64,000 nt of DNA. Source: Kribbella voronezhensis (GTDB lineage Bacteria; Actinomycetota; Actinomycetes; Propionibacteriales; Kribbellaceae). Below the pieces are notes generated by a model that made no database searches, was not told where the DNA came from, and worked only from the letters and a program-made list of their open reading frames with translations. Positions within the stretch are counted from its first letter, which is position 1. Each line of letters begins with the position of its first letter. The DNA lies in contig NZ_SOCE01000001.1 of the NCBI RefSeq assembly GCF_004365175.1, forward strand, positions 2,095,154 to 2,159,153, read 5' to 3'. Below, in pieces: positions 51,981 to 60,161 of this stretch. A program made the position numbers and the translations under genes.

Positions 51981-52071
51981 CCCCTTCCCTCCCCGGCGGT
52001 GTTTCGGCGGTGGACTGGGCGGTGAGCGCTGCCTCGGGTCGGCGCTGGCGGACTGGTGGCGCTGCCGCAGG

Positions 52072-52626
52072 TCAGCGGCGGCGTACTGCGGTGAGGGCTG
52101 TAGTGGGGACGAGGCGGGAGCTGTAGACCTCGGTACGGCGGCGGGGCGCGTCCAGGGGGTGTTCGGCGATCTCCAGGAAGTCGGCGCCGACGCGGTCGAT
52201 CGTGCCGGTGATGGGGTGCGCCCCCGAGGCGGCGCTGAACAGCGTCACCGGTGAGCGGTCCCGGGCGATACCGCGGAGCAGATGGGCCAGGCCGAGCTTC
52301 GCCGCGATGGCGCCTTCGGCTGGTTCGGCCCACGGTCCGAGCCCATGCACGGAGGCCAGTGCGGTGACTGGGATCAGCCATTCCTCGTAACGCTCGGCCT
52401 CCAGCAGCAGGCAGTCCTTCCCGACCCTGCTGAGCGTGCCGGCGACCGGCTCGGCGTGAGTCAGCTCGACCCGTACGACGGTGCCGACCGCGCCCCGGAG
52501 ACGGTCGAGCACCGTGATCTTGCCGACCTCCGCGCGGATCCGATCCGCCACCTCGCCGTACAGGTCGCCGTCCTGCAGCGCGTCGAACTGCGACTCCAGG
52601 TCCTCGAACAAGGCATCCAAGCGCAT
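52072..52626 (-). CDS. Sm-like-fold protein of unknown function
   Basis: Protein of 184 residues. Two regions look like short beta barrels of the Sm type: GTVVRVELTHAEPVAGTLSRVGKDCLLLE (about 47-75) and GAHPITGTIDRVGADFLEIAE (about 135-155). It has no signal peptide. The N-terminal 45 residues form an acidic helix. No named function. It is divergent from the LysM gene with 155 bp between starts; that region holds a clear promoter for the other strand. Confidence 0.8.
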   Translation of the reverse strand: MRLDALFEDLESQFDALQDGDLYGEVADRIRAEVGKITVLDRLRGAVGTVVRVELTHAEPVAGTLSRVGKDCLLLEAERYEEWLIPVTALASVHGLGPWAEPAEGAIAAKLGLAHLLRGIARDRSPVTLFSAASGAHPITGTIDRVGADFLEIAEHPLDAPRRRTEVYSSRLVPTTALTAVRRR

Positions 52627-52681
52627 GACCCAAACCTACTTCATCAGCACTCTGCGTGGTCGCTCTCACCTTGCGTGACGC

Positions 52682-52762
52682 CCCGATCGCAGATCGGGCT
52701 TGCCAAAGCGTCGGTAGGTAGGTCTATATTGATCAAGCGGACGCAAACTCAAGCAAACTCAT
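52682..52762 (+). promoter_or_regulatory. LysM gene promoter with inverted and direct repeats
   Basis: TTGCCA (52700-52705) and TATATT (52725-52730) are spaced by 19 bases. An inverted repeat CCCGATC-GCA-GATCGGG (52682-52698) lies just upstream. GCAAACTCA occurs twice, 10 bases apart (52743-52751 and 52753-52761), just after the transcription start, one turn of the helix. Both could bind a regulator. Confidence 0.6.
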
Positions 52763-52781
52763 AGATCCGAGGGTAAAGCAG

Positions 52782-53972
52782 ATGAACGCGATGATCCGAG
52801 GGTTCAAAGGGCTCCTCGCGCTGGCCACGCTGACTTCAGTGGGGCTTGGGTTGCGCTGGGCGACCGCTGGTTCGATCGAAGCGGCGACGACGCGGGATCT
52901 GATCTCGATGGCGGTGTTGACCGTCGGCGCGGTCGCGTGGGTCGCCTATGTCTGGCTGTTGATCGCCGTCCTCGCGACCGTTCTCGAGCAAGCACCCGGC
53001 GTCGTCGGGCGGGCCGCCGCGCAGATTGCAGCCCGGATCACCTCGCAAACCTCGCGAGCCTTGCTCCGCTCCGCGCTGGGCGTTGCTGCGGTGACCCCAC
53101 TCACCATCGGAGTCGCGCACGCCACACCCACCGACAACTCCCATCCCGACTGGGCTCCCCTCGAACCCGCCTCGTCCCTCCGCCTCACCACTCCCACCGA
53201 CTGGCGAGCAACCGAGAAGCCCTCAAGCGTTCGGCTGACCGACGAACCGCGCCTGGCACCCCACGCCGACCAGCGCTTCCGAGCTCTTCCCACCACAGAC
53301 GCCCAAGACCACCGCACCGCCGTACCAGCCAAGCCAGCGCAACCGCGCACCTCCGAAACAACGGAGGCCGGGCAGCGCACCGACGTACCGGGAAAGCTGC
53401 CCGCGCAGCCGCGCACCTCCGAGACGGCGAGCGACTGGCGCGCGACGGAAAAGCCCTCGAGCGTGCGGCTGACTGACGAGCCCCGCCTGACAGCGGACGC
53501 CGGGCAGCACACCGTCGTACCGGGGAAGGCGCCGGCGCAACCGCGGACCTCCGAGGCGGCGGGTGACTGGCGGGCGGTCGAGAAGGCGTCGAGCGTTCGG
53601 CTGACTGGGGAAGGACGTCGGTCGGAGCAAGGCGACTCGTTGGGTGAGCGGTCGGGGCGGCCGAAGGCGGGGCGGGTTGGGGTGCCGGATCGGCCGACGG
53701 TGGGGGCTCCTACTCGCTACACCGATCTGCGGTCCGGGCATCCGGTGCGTCCTGCGACTCGGGTCGTCCAGTACGGCGACACCTTGTGGGACCTGGCCGC
53801 CGCCGAACTCGGGCCGGAGGCGACCGACGCGGCCGTCGCGGCGCTCTGGCCGCAGTGGTACGCCGCCAACCGGGCGCTGATCGGGCCCGACCCAGACCTG
53901 CTCTATCCCGGCCAGGTGCTGCGTATCCCAGCCACCAGCCATCCCGTGCCGCCAACCCACCAGGAGAAGTGA
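52782..53972 (+). CDS. LysM-domain protein with Pro/Thr-rich repeats
   Basis: Cell-envelope protein of 396 residues. Two transmembrane helices lie near 12-30 and 45-70. A long disordered part with repeats follows (DWRATEKPSSVRLTDEPRL begins near 140 and 218, with a weaker copy near 262). The C-terminal LysM domain, YGDTLWDLAAAELG to DPDLLYPGQVLRIP, binds peptidoglycan. It ends 1 bp before the Rv3235-like gene. A strong promoter and two repeats lie upstream. The pair is often seen together in actinobacteria. Confidence 0.87.
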   Translation: MNAMIRGFKGLLALATLTSVGLGLRWATAGSIEAATTRDLISMAVLTVGAVAWVAYVWLLIAVLATVLEQAPGVVGRAAAQIAARITSQTSRALLRSALGVAAVTPLTIGVAHATPTDNSHPDWAPLEPASSLRLTTPTDWRATEKPSSVRLTDEPRLAPHADQRFRALPTTDAQDHRTAVPAKPAQPRTSETTEAGQRTDVPGKLPAQPRTSETASDWRATEKPSSVRLTDEPRLTADAGQHTVVPGKAPAQPRTSEAAGDWRAVEKASSVRLTGEGRRSEQGDSLGERSGRPKAGRVGVPDRPTVGAPTRYTDLRSGHPVRPATRVVQYGDTLWDLAAAELGPEATDAAVAALWPQWYAANRALIGPDPDLLYPGQVLRIPATSHPVPPTHQEK

Positions 53973-53973
53973 C

Positions 53974-54513
53974 ATGAGTGCCCACGCAACCCTCGCTACC
54001 GTTCATTCCCTTCCGGAAACTGATCCGCCGTCCGCCGGCCCGGCCGTCGCGGGTACGACGCACGCGGATTCCGTTCGCACCGGGCCGATGACGCAGGGCG
54101 CCTTGGCCTTGCGGTACGAGGTCGAGCTCGACGTCGTACCGGCACCGTCGTTGCGATTGGTACCGGCGGGGCCGCGGTTGCCGGATCCGCAGGCGTGGGC
54201 ATCGAAGTTGGTGCAGGCGGTCGCGGAGGTCCTGGCCGGGGATCGTCCGATCTCGCAGCTGGTGCGATTCACGGACTCGATCGTCTTCGGTGAGCTGAAT
54301 CGTCGGGTCCGGCTGCTCGGACTGACCACCACGGCTACCGCTCGCGGCTCGAAGGAGCGCAGCTCGATCCGCTCGGTGCACGTGTCGACCCCAGCGACCG
54401 AGGTCGCCGAAGTCGCCGCCCACGTCCGGTACGGCGAACGCTCGCGCGCGATCGCCCTCCGCCTCGAGGTCCACCGAGGCCGCTGGATCTGCACCGCCCT
54501 CCAACTCGGCTGA
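53974..54513 (+). CDS. Rv3235-family protein
   Basis: Cytosolic protein of 179 residues. The N-terminal about 60 residues are disordered, then RLPDPQAWASKLVQAVAEVLAGDRPISQLVRFTDSIVFGELNRR, the family signature, and a C-terminal WICTALQLG. It follows the LysM gene by 1 bp, in the same transcript. Mycobacterium tuberculosis Rv3235 is also found near secA. Function is unknown. Confidence 0.88.
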   Translation: MSAHATLATVHSLPETDPPSAGPAVAGTTHADSVRTGPMTQGALALRYEVELDVVPAPSLRLVPAGPRLPDPQAWASKLVQAVAEVLAGDRPISQLVRFTDSIVFGELNRRVRLLGLTTTATARGSKERSSIRSVHVSTPATEVAEVAAHVRYGERSRAIALRLEVHRGRWICTALQLG

Positions 54514-54968
54514 CCCCAGCCGTTCGTCGATCCAGAGCACCTGAACCACCCCGAACCCGGGCGACTCCACCAGGTCTCCGTCCACCGACGGGCGACGGGC
54601 GCGCCGAGGCGGCTGATCGATCCACCAGGATTCCGTCGGCTCCGAGCCGGTGAACTGCTGCGGAGTCGGCTGATCGATCCACCAGGACTCGGTCGACCGG
54701 GGGCGGGTGAGCTGCTGCGGAGCGGGGTGACCGACCCACCGGGTCCCCGTCGGCCCGAGCCGGTGACTGATGCGGAGTCGGGTGAGCGGTCCGTTGAGGG
54801 CGGTCGGTTGGGGGTGGGGGAATTGATTCGAACTTTGGTTGGGGGAGGTGGCGTCATACCTGGCGCAACTCGATCGTGTGCTTGCCGTCATGTGGCTGGT
54901 ACGCGGCCGGGCGTAGCGTTTGCCGGATCGATCAGGGGGATCGATCGTGTCCCGTTCCGGGGGAACGA
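54514..54968. other. 455-bp gap with a 57-bp tandem repeat
   Basis: No convincing gene. Three copies of a 57-bp unit begin at 54614, 54671 and 54728 (TGATCGATCC or TGACCGACCC starts), all in phase with each other. The repeat is open in several frames, on the minus strand as an SxxTESWWIDQPTPQQFTG pattern, but no ribosome binding site supports it. An inverted GATCGATC (54926-54933 and 54939-54946, AGGGG loop) lies just before the VanW gene. Confidence 0.7.
54614..54784. repeat. 57-bp tandem repeat, three copies
   Basis: Units begin at 54614, 54671 and 54728. The first two match closely; the third has diverged. Length is 19 codons. Confidence 0.85.
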
Positions 54969-56045
54969 ATGACTGAGAGCATCATGATGACGAACCTGCA
55001 GGCACCCGAGGTCGGCGAGACCGCGGAACTGGGGCTGGCCGAGAAGTTGGGCCGGGCTGAGGGATCCGAGCCGGTTGCGGAGCTGAGCGCGGCCGAGCCG
55101 GCTGCGGAGTTGAGCGCGGCCGAGCCGGCTGCGGAGTTGGGCGCGGTCGAGCCGGTTGCGGAGTTGAGCGCGGCTGAACTTGCGCGGGTGTTGCCGCGGG
55201 TGGGGGCGCGGCGTTGGTCGCAGCGGATCCCGGCGCTCTATCCGGTCGCGGTCAGGTATCACCGGGCCCGGCGGCGGATCGAGTGGATGCGTTCGGACAC
55301 CGCGTTCGCGCAGACGCGGCAGAGCGCGGACCTGCCCGTGCGGGTGAAGCGGCACAAGTCGCTGTTGCTCCGGCAACTCGGCGAGACCGAGATGTGGATG
55401 CAGCACAACAAGGTCACCAATCTGAAGCTCGCGTGCGCCCAGGTCGACGGTCTGGTGATCCGGCCGGGTGAGACGTTCTCCTTCAACAAGCTGGTCGGGA
55501 ACGCGACCCGGCGCAAGGGATACCTGAAGGGCATGCGGCTGTCCAACGGCCAAGCGCGGCCGGGCATCGGCGGCGGCATCTGCCAACTGGCGAACTTGCT
55601 GCACTGGATGGTGCTGCACTCCCCGCTGACTGTGACGCAGCGGTCGACGCACAGCTTCGACCCGTTCCCGGACAACGGCCGTGTGCTCCCGTGGGGTGTC
55701 GGTTGCAGCATCGTCTACAACTACGTGGATCTGCAGTTCCGCAACGACACGGACCGGACGTTCCAGCTCAAGGTCGGTGTGGGCGAGCGGTACCTGGAAG
55801 GTGAGATCCTCGCCGACGAGAGCACTTCCTCGTCGTACCGCGTGTTCGCGCGGGGCGAGCGGTTCTTCCGGGCCGGTTCGGAGTACTTCCGTCGCAACGA
55901 GATCTGGCGCACCGTGATCGATCGGCGGACCGGAGCTCAGGTCCGCGACGAGCTGGTGCGGGAGAACGTTGCCTTGGTCAAGTACATCCCGACGGGTGTC
56001 AGCGTGATCGACATCGACGTCACGCAGTACCCGCCGGCGAGCTGA
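54969..56045 (+). CDS. VanW-family protein with N-terminal 9-residue repeats
   Basis: Protein of 358 residues, from the ATG preceded by GGGGGAACGA. The VanW domain is clear: LVIRPGETFSFNKLVGNATRRKGYLKGMRLSNG and GIGGGICQLANLLHWMVLHSPL. Its function is unknown, despite the name from vancomycin clusters. Residues 34-69 are four copies of the 9-residue unit EPVAELSAA. No signal peptide is seen. The last residues DVTQYPPAS are ordinary. It follows a repeat-rich gap and is followed by another gene 80 bp away. Confidence 0.87.
   Translation: MTESIMMTNLQAPEVGETAELGLAEKLGRAEGSEPVAELSAAEPAAELSAAEPAAELGAVEPVAELSAAELARVLPRVGARRWSQRIPALYPVAVRYHRARRRIEWMRSDTAFAQTRQSADLPVRVKRHKSLLLRQLGETEMWMQHNKVTNLKLACAQVDGLVIRPGETFSFNKLVGNATRRKGYLKGMRLSNGQARPGIGGGICQLANLLHWMVLHSPLTVTQRSTHSFDPFPDNGRVLPWGVGCSIVYNYVDLQFRNDTDRTFQLKVGVGERYLEGEILADESTSSSYRVFARGERFFRAGSEYFRRNEIWRTVIDRRTGAQVRDELVRENVALVKYIPTGVSVIDIDVTQYPPAS
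55068..55175 (+). repeat. 27-bp tandem repeats in the VanW gene, four copies
   Basis: Units begin at 55068, 55095, 55122 and 55149, encoding EP(V/A)AEL(S/G)A(A/V). Copy number may vary between strains. Confidence 0.9.
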
Positions 56046-56125
56046 CCGCCCGGCGCGCAGCCGGGCGACGACCTCGTACGGCGGTATCTTCTGGGACGCC
56101 TCGCGTTTCCCGGAAGGATCCCAGC

Positions 56126-57433
56126 ATGTCGTCCCACGGCCCGACCGGCCAGCCGCCCCAGCAACCACAGCAGCCCTACCCGCAAACTGGTTGGCAAGGG
56201 CAACAACAACAGCCCAGCCCCTGGCCGGCACAAGGCGCTCCAGCACAAGGCGGCCCCGGCTACAGCGGGCCGGGGCCGAGTGGACAGGGGTACGGCGGGT
56301 CCGGCGCACCGGGGCCGGGCGGACCGGGGTACGGCGGACCCGGCGCACCGGGGCAGGGCGGACCGGGGTACGGCGGACCCGGCGCGCCGGGGCGGGGTGG
56401 GCCTTTTCGGGGGGCTCGCGGGGTGGGGGTGTGGTTTGGGGTTGGGTTGGTGCTCATTTTGATTGTGGGTGGCGTTGCGGTGTGGTTGACGCAGCGGGGT
56501 GGCGACGACGGTGGGTCTGCGGCGGCGCCCGCGCCGAATGTCGCTCAGGCGGGTGGCGAGACCACAGGTCAGGCGAAAGAGCTGACCGACGCGCTCATCG
56601 GCAAGGGCCTGGAGTGCAGTGTGCGGTTCACGATCGCGGCGGGCGGGAACGCGGGCTGCTTCAGCTGGGCGGACAAGGGGACGACCTCGGCTGAGGTGCT
56701 CTTCCAGTACGACAGCGGCGGCACCGTCATCGGGCTGAACCTCAAGACCTTCAGCCAGAAGGAAGGTGTGGCGTTCGTGACGCTGGCACCTGTGCTGCGG
56801 ACGGTTTCGGAAGTGGTGTTCGGCGCCGATCAGGACAAGGTGGCTCGGGCCGTCGCCGAGCTGCCGACCACCGACGACGCCACGTTCGACGGGGCGTGGG
56901 GCAAGTACCACGTTCGCGAGGGCGCGAGCGGGACGACCGTGAGCGCGGCGAAATCGGGGAAGTACCCGCTCACTGTCCCGCGCATCGAGATGGCCAGTTC
57001 GCCGGCCAAGCTTGCCGACGCCCTGACCGCCAAGGGCTTCACCTGTGACGCGGCTCGGGAGGACTGTTCCGGCAGCTTCCGCGACGGCAAGGGGCGCACC
57101 TCCGTTCTGAGTGCCGGACTGGGTTCGGGCGGCATCTCCACCCTGATCATCGGAGCCGCCGACACCTCGCGTGACGCGGATGCGGAGACGACCAAGGAGA
57201 CCTTCGCTGAGCTGGTGGGCAACACCCTGGGGACCGCCGGGGGCAACGGCCTCTCGGACGTGCAGAAGTGGTCCGCGGATCACTTGGACGGGCAATCACA
57301 CAGCGCTTATGTCGGAGGCTGGCGCGTGGACCTGGTGGTGAAGTACGGAACGGCCTACGGCGACGCGGAGCTGGCAAGCAGCTTCGGGCTGACGGTGTCG
57401 ACCGACAGCCTCTGGACCGTGCCCGGCCAGTAA
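56126..57433 (+). CDS. Gly/Pro-rich single-pass membrane protein
   Basis: Protein of 435 residues. The first about 95 residues are disordered: QPPQQPQQPYPQ, then GYGGPGAPGQGGP repeats. One transmembrane helix follows near 102-122. The outer part (about 130-435) contains two related lobes, each with a Lys-Gly-Leu/Phe-x-Cys element (GKGLECSVRFTIAAGGNAGCF and AKGFTCDAAREDCSG), so it is probably a repeated cell-surface domain with disulfides. Function is unknown. It is common in soil actinobacteria near septum or secretion genes. Confidence 0.83.
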   Translation: MSSHGPTGQPPQQPQQPYPQTGWQGQQQQPSPWPAQGAPAQGGPGYSGPGPSGQGYGGSGAPGPGGPGYGGPGAPGQGGPGYGGPGAPGRGGPFRGARGVGVWFGVGLVLILIVGGVAVWLTQRGGDDGGSAAAPAPNVAQAGGETTGQAKELTDALIGKGLECSVRFTIAAGGNAGCFSWADKGTTSAEVLFQYDSGGTVIGLNLKTFSQKEGVAFVTLAPVLRTVSEVVFGADQDKVARAVAELPTTDDATFDGAWGKYHVREGASGTTVSAAKSGKYPLTVPRIEMASSPAKLADALTAKGFTCDAAREDCSGSFRDGKGRTSVLSAGLGSGGISTLIIGAADTSRDADAETTKETFAELVGNTLGTAGGNGLSDVQKWSADHLDGQSHSAYVGGWRVDLVVKYGTAYGDAELASSFGLTVSTDSLWTVPGQ

Positions 57434-57462
57434 TTGTCGGTGGGGCGCGCAACACTGACAGG

Positions 57463-58158
57463 GTGAGCCACGAACCAGAGCCGTACCGCGAGCGCGCCGC
57501 CCGGTTGCCCGGCGCCGTGCTGTGGACCCGTACGGCGGATGGCGGGGCGTACCGGATTCTCCCCGACGGCTGCATGGACCTGCTCTGGATCGAAGGCGAA
57601 CTGCTCGTCGCCGGCCCCGACACGAAGGCGTACGTTTCGTCCTCCGCGCGCGGAGCCCGATGCGCGGCGATCCGGTTCGCGCCGGGCACAGCGCCCGGCT
57701 TCCTCGGCGTACCGGCGCGGGAGGTCGTCGATCACCGGGTGCCGCTCGCTGACCTGTGGTCGCGAGGCCGGGCCAGGCGGTTGGCCGATCGGATCGCAAG
57801 AGCCGGCCACCCGGCGCCCGGGCTGGAGGAAGCTGCGGTCATGTTGTTCGACGAGCCACCGGACCGGCTGGTAGGCCAAGTGGTGCAGGGAATCCGCCGG
57901 GGAATCGCCGTCCCGGCACTGGCCGGCAGTGTCGGACTGAGTGAGCGGCAACTCCATCGACGCTGCCTGGACGCGTTCGGATATGGGCCGAAGATGCTGG
58001 ATCGCGTACTGCGAATGAATCGCGCCCTCGACCACGCCCGCACCGGACTCACCCTGGCGACTGTCGCAGCACAGACCGGGTACGCCGATCAGGCTCACCT
58101 CACCCGCGAGGTCAAAGCGCTGACCGGCGTACCGCCACGCGTTCTCCTGCAGGCCTAA
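57463..58158 (+). CDS. AraC-type regulator with DUF6597-like N-domain
   Basis: Regulator of 231 residues from GTG 57463. The first half (PGAVLWTRTADGGAYRILPDGCMDLLWIEG) is the N-terminal sensor domain often seen in this AraC branch (DUF6597-like). The C-terminal helix-turn-helix pair reads AVPALAGSVGLSERQLHRRCLDAFGYGPKM and AAQTGYADQAHLTREVKALTGVPP. It probably responds to a small molecule. It converges on the sugar operon, with a 4-bp overlap of the stops, and is not obviously its regulator. Confidence 0.9.
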   Translation: MSHEPEPYRERAARLPGAVLWTRTADGGAYRILPDGCMDLLWIEGELLVAGPDTKAYVSSSARGARCAAIRFAPGTAPGFLGVPAREVVDHRVPLADLWSRGRARRLADRIARAGHPAPGLEEAAVMLFDEPPDRLVGQVVQGIRRGIAVPALAGSVGLSERQLHRRCLDAFGYGPKMLDRVLRMNRALDHARTGLTLATVAAQTGYADQAHLTREVKALTGVPPRVLLQA

Positions 58159-60161
58159 CCGACGACAGTGAAGCCGCCCGGCAGTACGACGGCCCGCGCG
58201 CCGTACTGACGCGAGTGCAGGCGCCCCGAGCTGTCATAGCTGGCGAACGTCGCCGCGCGAGGCAGGTCCACCGATCTCGCGTGAGCGTCGACGCTCGCCA
58301 GGAGCAGTCCGCGCCCAAGACTGAGCGAGGAGATCATCGGCAGCAGAAGCACAGCATCGATCTGCACCGAAGGCCCGTTCGCAACAGCGGTGAAGCTCGT
58401 CGCACCAGCGGGCAGGACTCCACCCAGGGTGACGGGTAGCAGCGCACCAGGCGCAGCGGAGACGCCCTGTGGCCCCACTTTGCCGTGGTCGACAGCTCCC
58501 AGCGCGACAGAACCGGCCTTCCACTCCGTGCTTCCCGCACCTGGAAGCAGATTGACGACAGGCAGAACCAGCCGTGGTTGCGCGGCACCACTGACAGTCC
58601 AACTCGCGCGAGCCGCAGGCGGAAGAGAAACATAGGAGCCGTTACTCCATTGGGATTCCCCGGTCCACGCAGACGACGGTGTGACCACAACGCCACCGCC
58701 GGCAAGGGCCGCCGCCTCGGCCTCGACCCACGCCAGACCGGACAGCGTGCGCTCACCGTCACCGAGGTCTCGAGCCAGCCGGGCGACGTCTGGATGTTCG
58801 TCGAGCGCGAGCATGGACAGCAGCCCGTGAATGGTCGACTCGGCACCGGAGTTGCGATTGATCACGCCGTCTCCGGACACGCCGTCGAAGGTGCGACCCG
58901 TCGCGGGATCGTACGTCGGTTCGCCGGCCCGGTTGGCGCCGAAGTACCAGGCTGCCGCAAACGCCGCGACCTGGCGGAGACCGGGGCGACCAGCGGCGCG
59001 AGCCACTCCCAGCAACCCCTGCACCCGAGCGTCCACGCCGTACGCGATCTGCGTTCGGTCGATCGGCACCGGGAGCCAGCCGTTGTCGGGTCCGCCCGCG
59101 GTCAACAGCAGCGGGGTGAAGCCGGCTGCGTCACCGATGGCCGGTCCCAGCAGTGATCGGTCCCCCAGCGCCGTAGCCGCAGCGGCCAGCGCCGACGGCA
59201 TCTGGGCGCCCCAGGCATGCCAGTCCGAGACCGACTCGCCCCAGGGCAACAGTGCACGGAACGGCCACGTCCGCGTGTCACCGGCCCCCATCGCCGCAAC
59301 ACCGGAGGCGAACTGAGCCAAGGCCTTCCGAGCCCGCGGAGATCCACCACAGCGCACATAGGCCGACAGCCCGAGCACAGCTTCGGAAGTAGCGTCCGCA
59401 CCGGCCACTATCAACCACGCCGGTACCCGTCGGCCGTCCACGACGTTCCACTGCCCGTATCGCACCAGCACCTGCCGCTCCAGCGCCGCGATCGCCAACT
59501 CGAGCCGCGATCGCAGGAAGGCGGCAAAGCGCACGTCGACCGTCCGGAAGACCGCGTACCCCTCCCCCAACGCCCACACGGTCCGGGCCAGCCAGTACGC
59601 CGGGCCGGAGTCCGATGGGTCGGGAAGCTCCGGCGGATCGGCACTCGGGTTCAGCGTGCCGTCAGGCTGCATCCAGAGCACGACGTTCCCGGCATGAGGT
59701 CCCTCGGCGGTCTGGAGGAACGTCAACCCGCGCAGCAATCCACGGGCCGCCGCAAGGCTGTGGGAGTCGCGCCGGAGCTGGTAGTGGCGCAGGTAGACCA
59801 CGGCGGCCCGGGCGATGTCGTCAGCGTTGAAGGCTCCTTGCCCGTAGGTGTTGGTAGCCGGGTCATAAGCGCCACCACCGACTCGCGCATAGGAACCGTC
59901 GTCGCGGTGGTCGGCGTACGTCCAGAGCACGCCCACCGGTTCATTGCCGTAAGCAACGTGCCCGGCTGCGGGCGGTGGTGTCACAACCGCACCGAGGAAG
60001 TCGAGATGCGCCAGATTGGTCAACCCCGCCGCGGAACCCGCCGCCGCGGAAGCCACCCCTGCAGCCGGAGCCGGGCCGGCAGAAGCCGGTATGACACCCG
60101 TCGCAGCGGCAACCGCGAGAGCGCCGCCGCCCGCCAGAACCGTGCGCCGCGAGGCGATCAC
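58155..60161 (-). CDS. Secreted alpha/alpha-barrel-like carbohydrate protein
   Basis: Exported protein of 668 residues. The N-terminus ASRRTVLAGGGALAVAAATG is a Tat-type signal (twin Arg). The first 430 residues are helical with WL-rich motifs (YWLARTVWALGEGYAVFRT, WDxxWGAQMPSALAAAATALGD-like), as in (alpha/alpha)-barrel glycosidases or lyases; a Trp/Asp/Asn-rich stretch, FDGVSGDGVINRNSGAEST, follows. The C-terminal 200 residues look like a carbohydrate-binding beta-sandwich. No exact family assigned. GTG 60161 overlaps the GH130 stop (GTGA), so it is the last gene of the sugar operon. Substrate: an unknown glycan. Confidence 0.84.
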   Translation of the reverse strand: MIASRRTVLAGGGALAVAAATGVIPASAGPAPAAGVASAAAGSAAGLTNLAHLDFLGAVVTPPPAAGHVAYGNEPVGVLWTYADHRDDGSYARVGGGAYDPATNTYGQGAFNADDIARAAVVYLRHYQLRRDSHSLAAARGLLRGLTFLQTAEGPHAGNVVLWMQPDGTLNPSADPPELPDPSDSGPAYWLARTVWALGEGYAVFRTVDVRFAAFLRSRLELAIAALERQVLVRYGQWNVVDGRRVPAWLIVAGADATSEAVLGLSAYVRCGGSPRARKALAQFASGVAAMGAGDTRTWPFRALLPWGESVSDWHAWGAQMPSALAAAATALGDRSLLGPAIGDAAGFTPLLLTAGGPDNGWLPVPIDRTQIAYGVDARVQGLLGVARAAGRPGLRQVAAFAAAWYFGANRAGEPTYDPATGRTFDGVSGDGVINRNSGAESTIHGLLSMLALDEHPDVARLARDLGDGERTLSGLAWVEAEAAALAGGGVVVTPSSAWTGESQWSNGSYVSLPPAARASWTVSGAAQPRLVLPVVNLLPGAGSTEWKAGSVALGAVDHGKVGPQGVSAAPGALLPVTLGGVLPAGATSFTAVANGPSVQIDAVLLLPMISSLSLGRGLLLASVDAHARSVDLPRAATFASYDSSGRLHSRQYGARAVVLPGGFTVVG

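Noticed and set aside
53710..54891. Long minus-strand frames across the Rv3235-like gene and the repeat gap
   Set aside because: They are shadows of the plus-strand gene for most of their length, and composition is Ser/Arg/Pro-rich as for antisense frames in high-GC DNA.
54727..54972. An 81-codon plus-strand frame that ends as ATGA on the VanW start
   Set aside because: It begins inside the third copy of the 57-bp repeat, lacks a ribosome binding site and has no recognisable domain. The overlap with the next start is probably chance.
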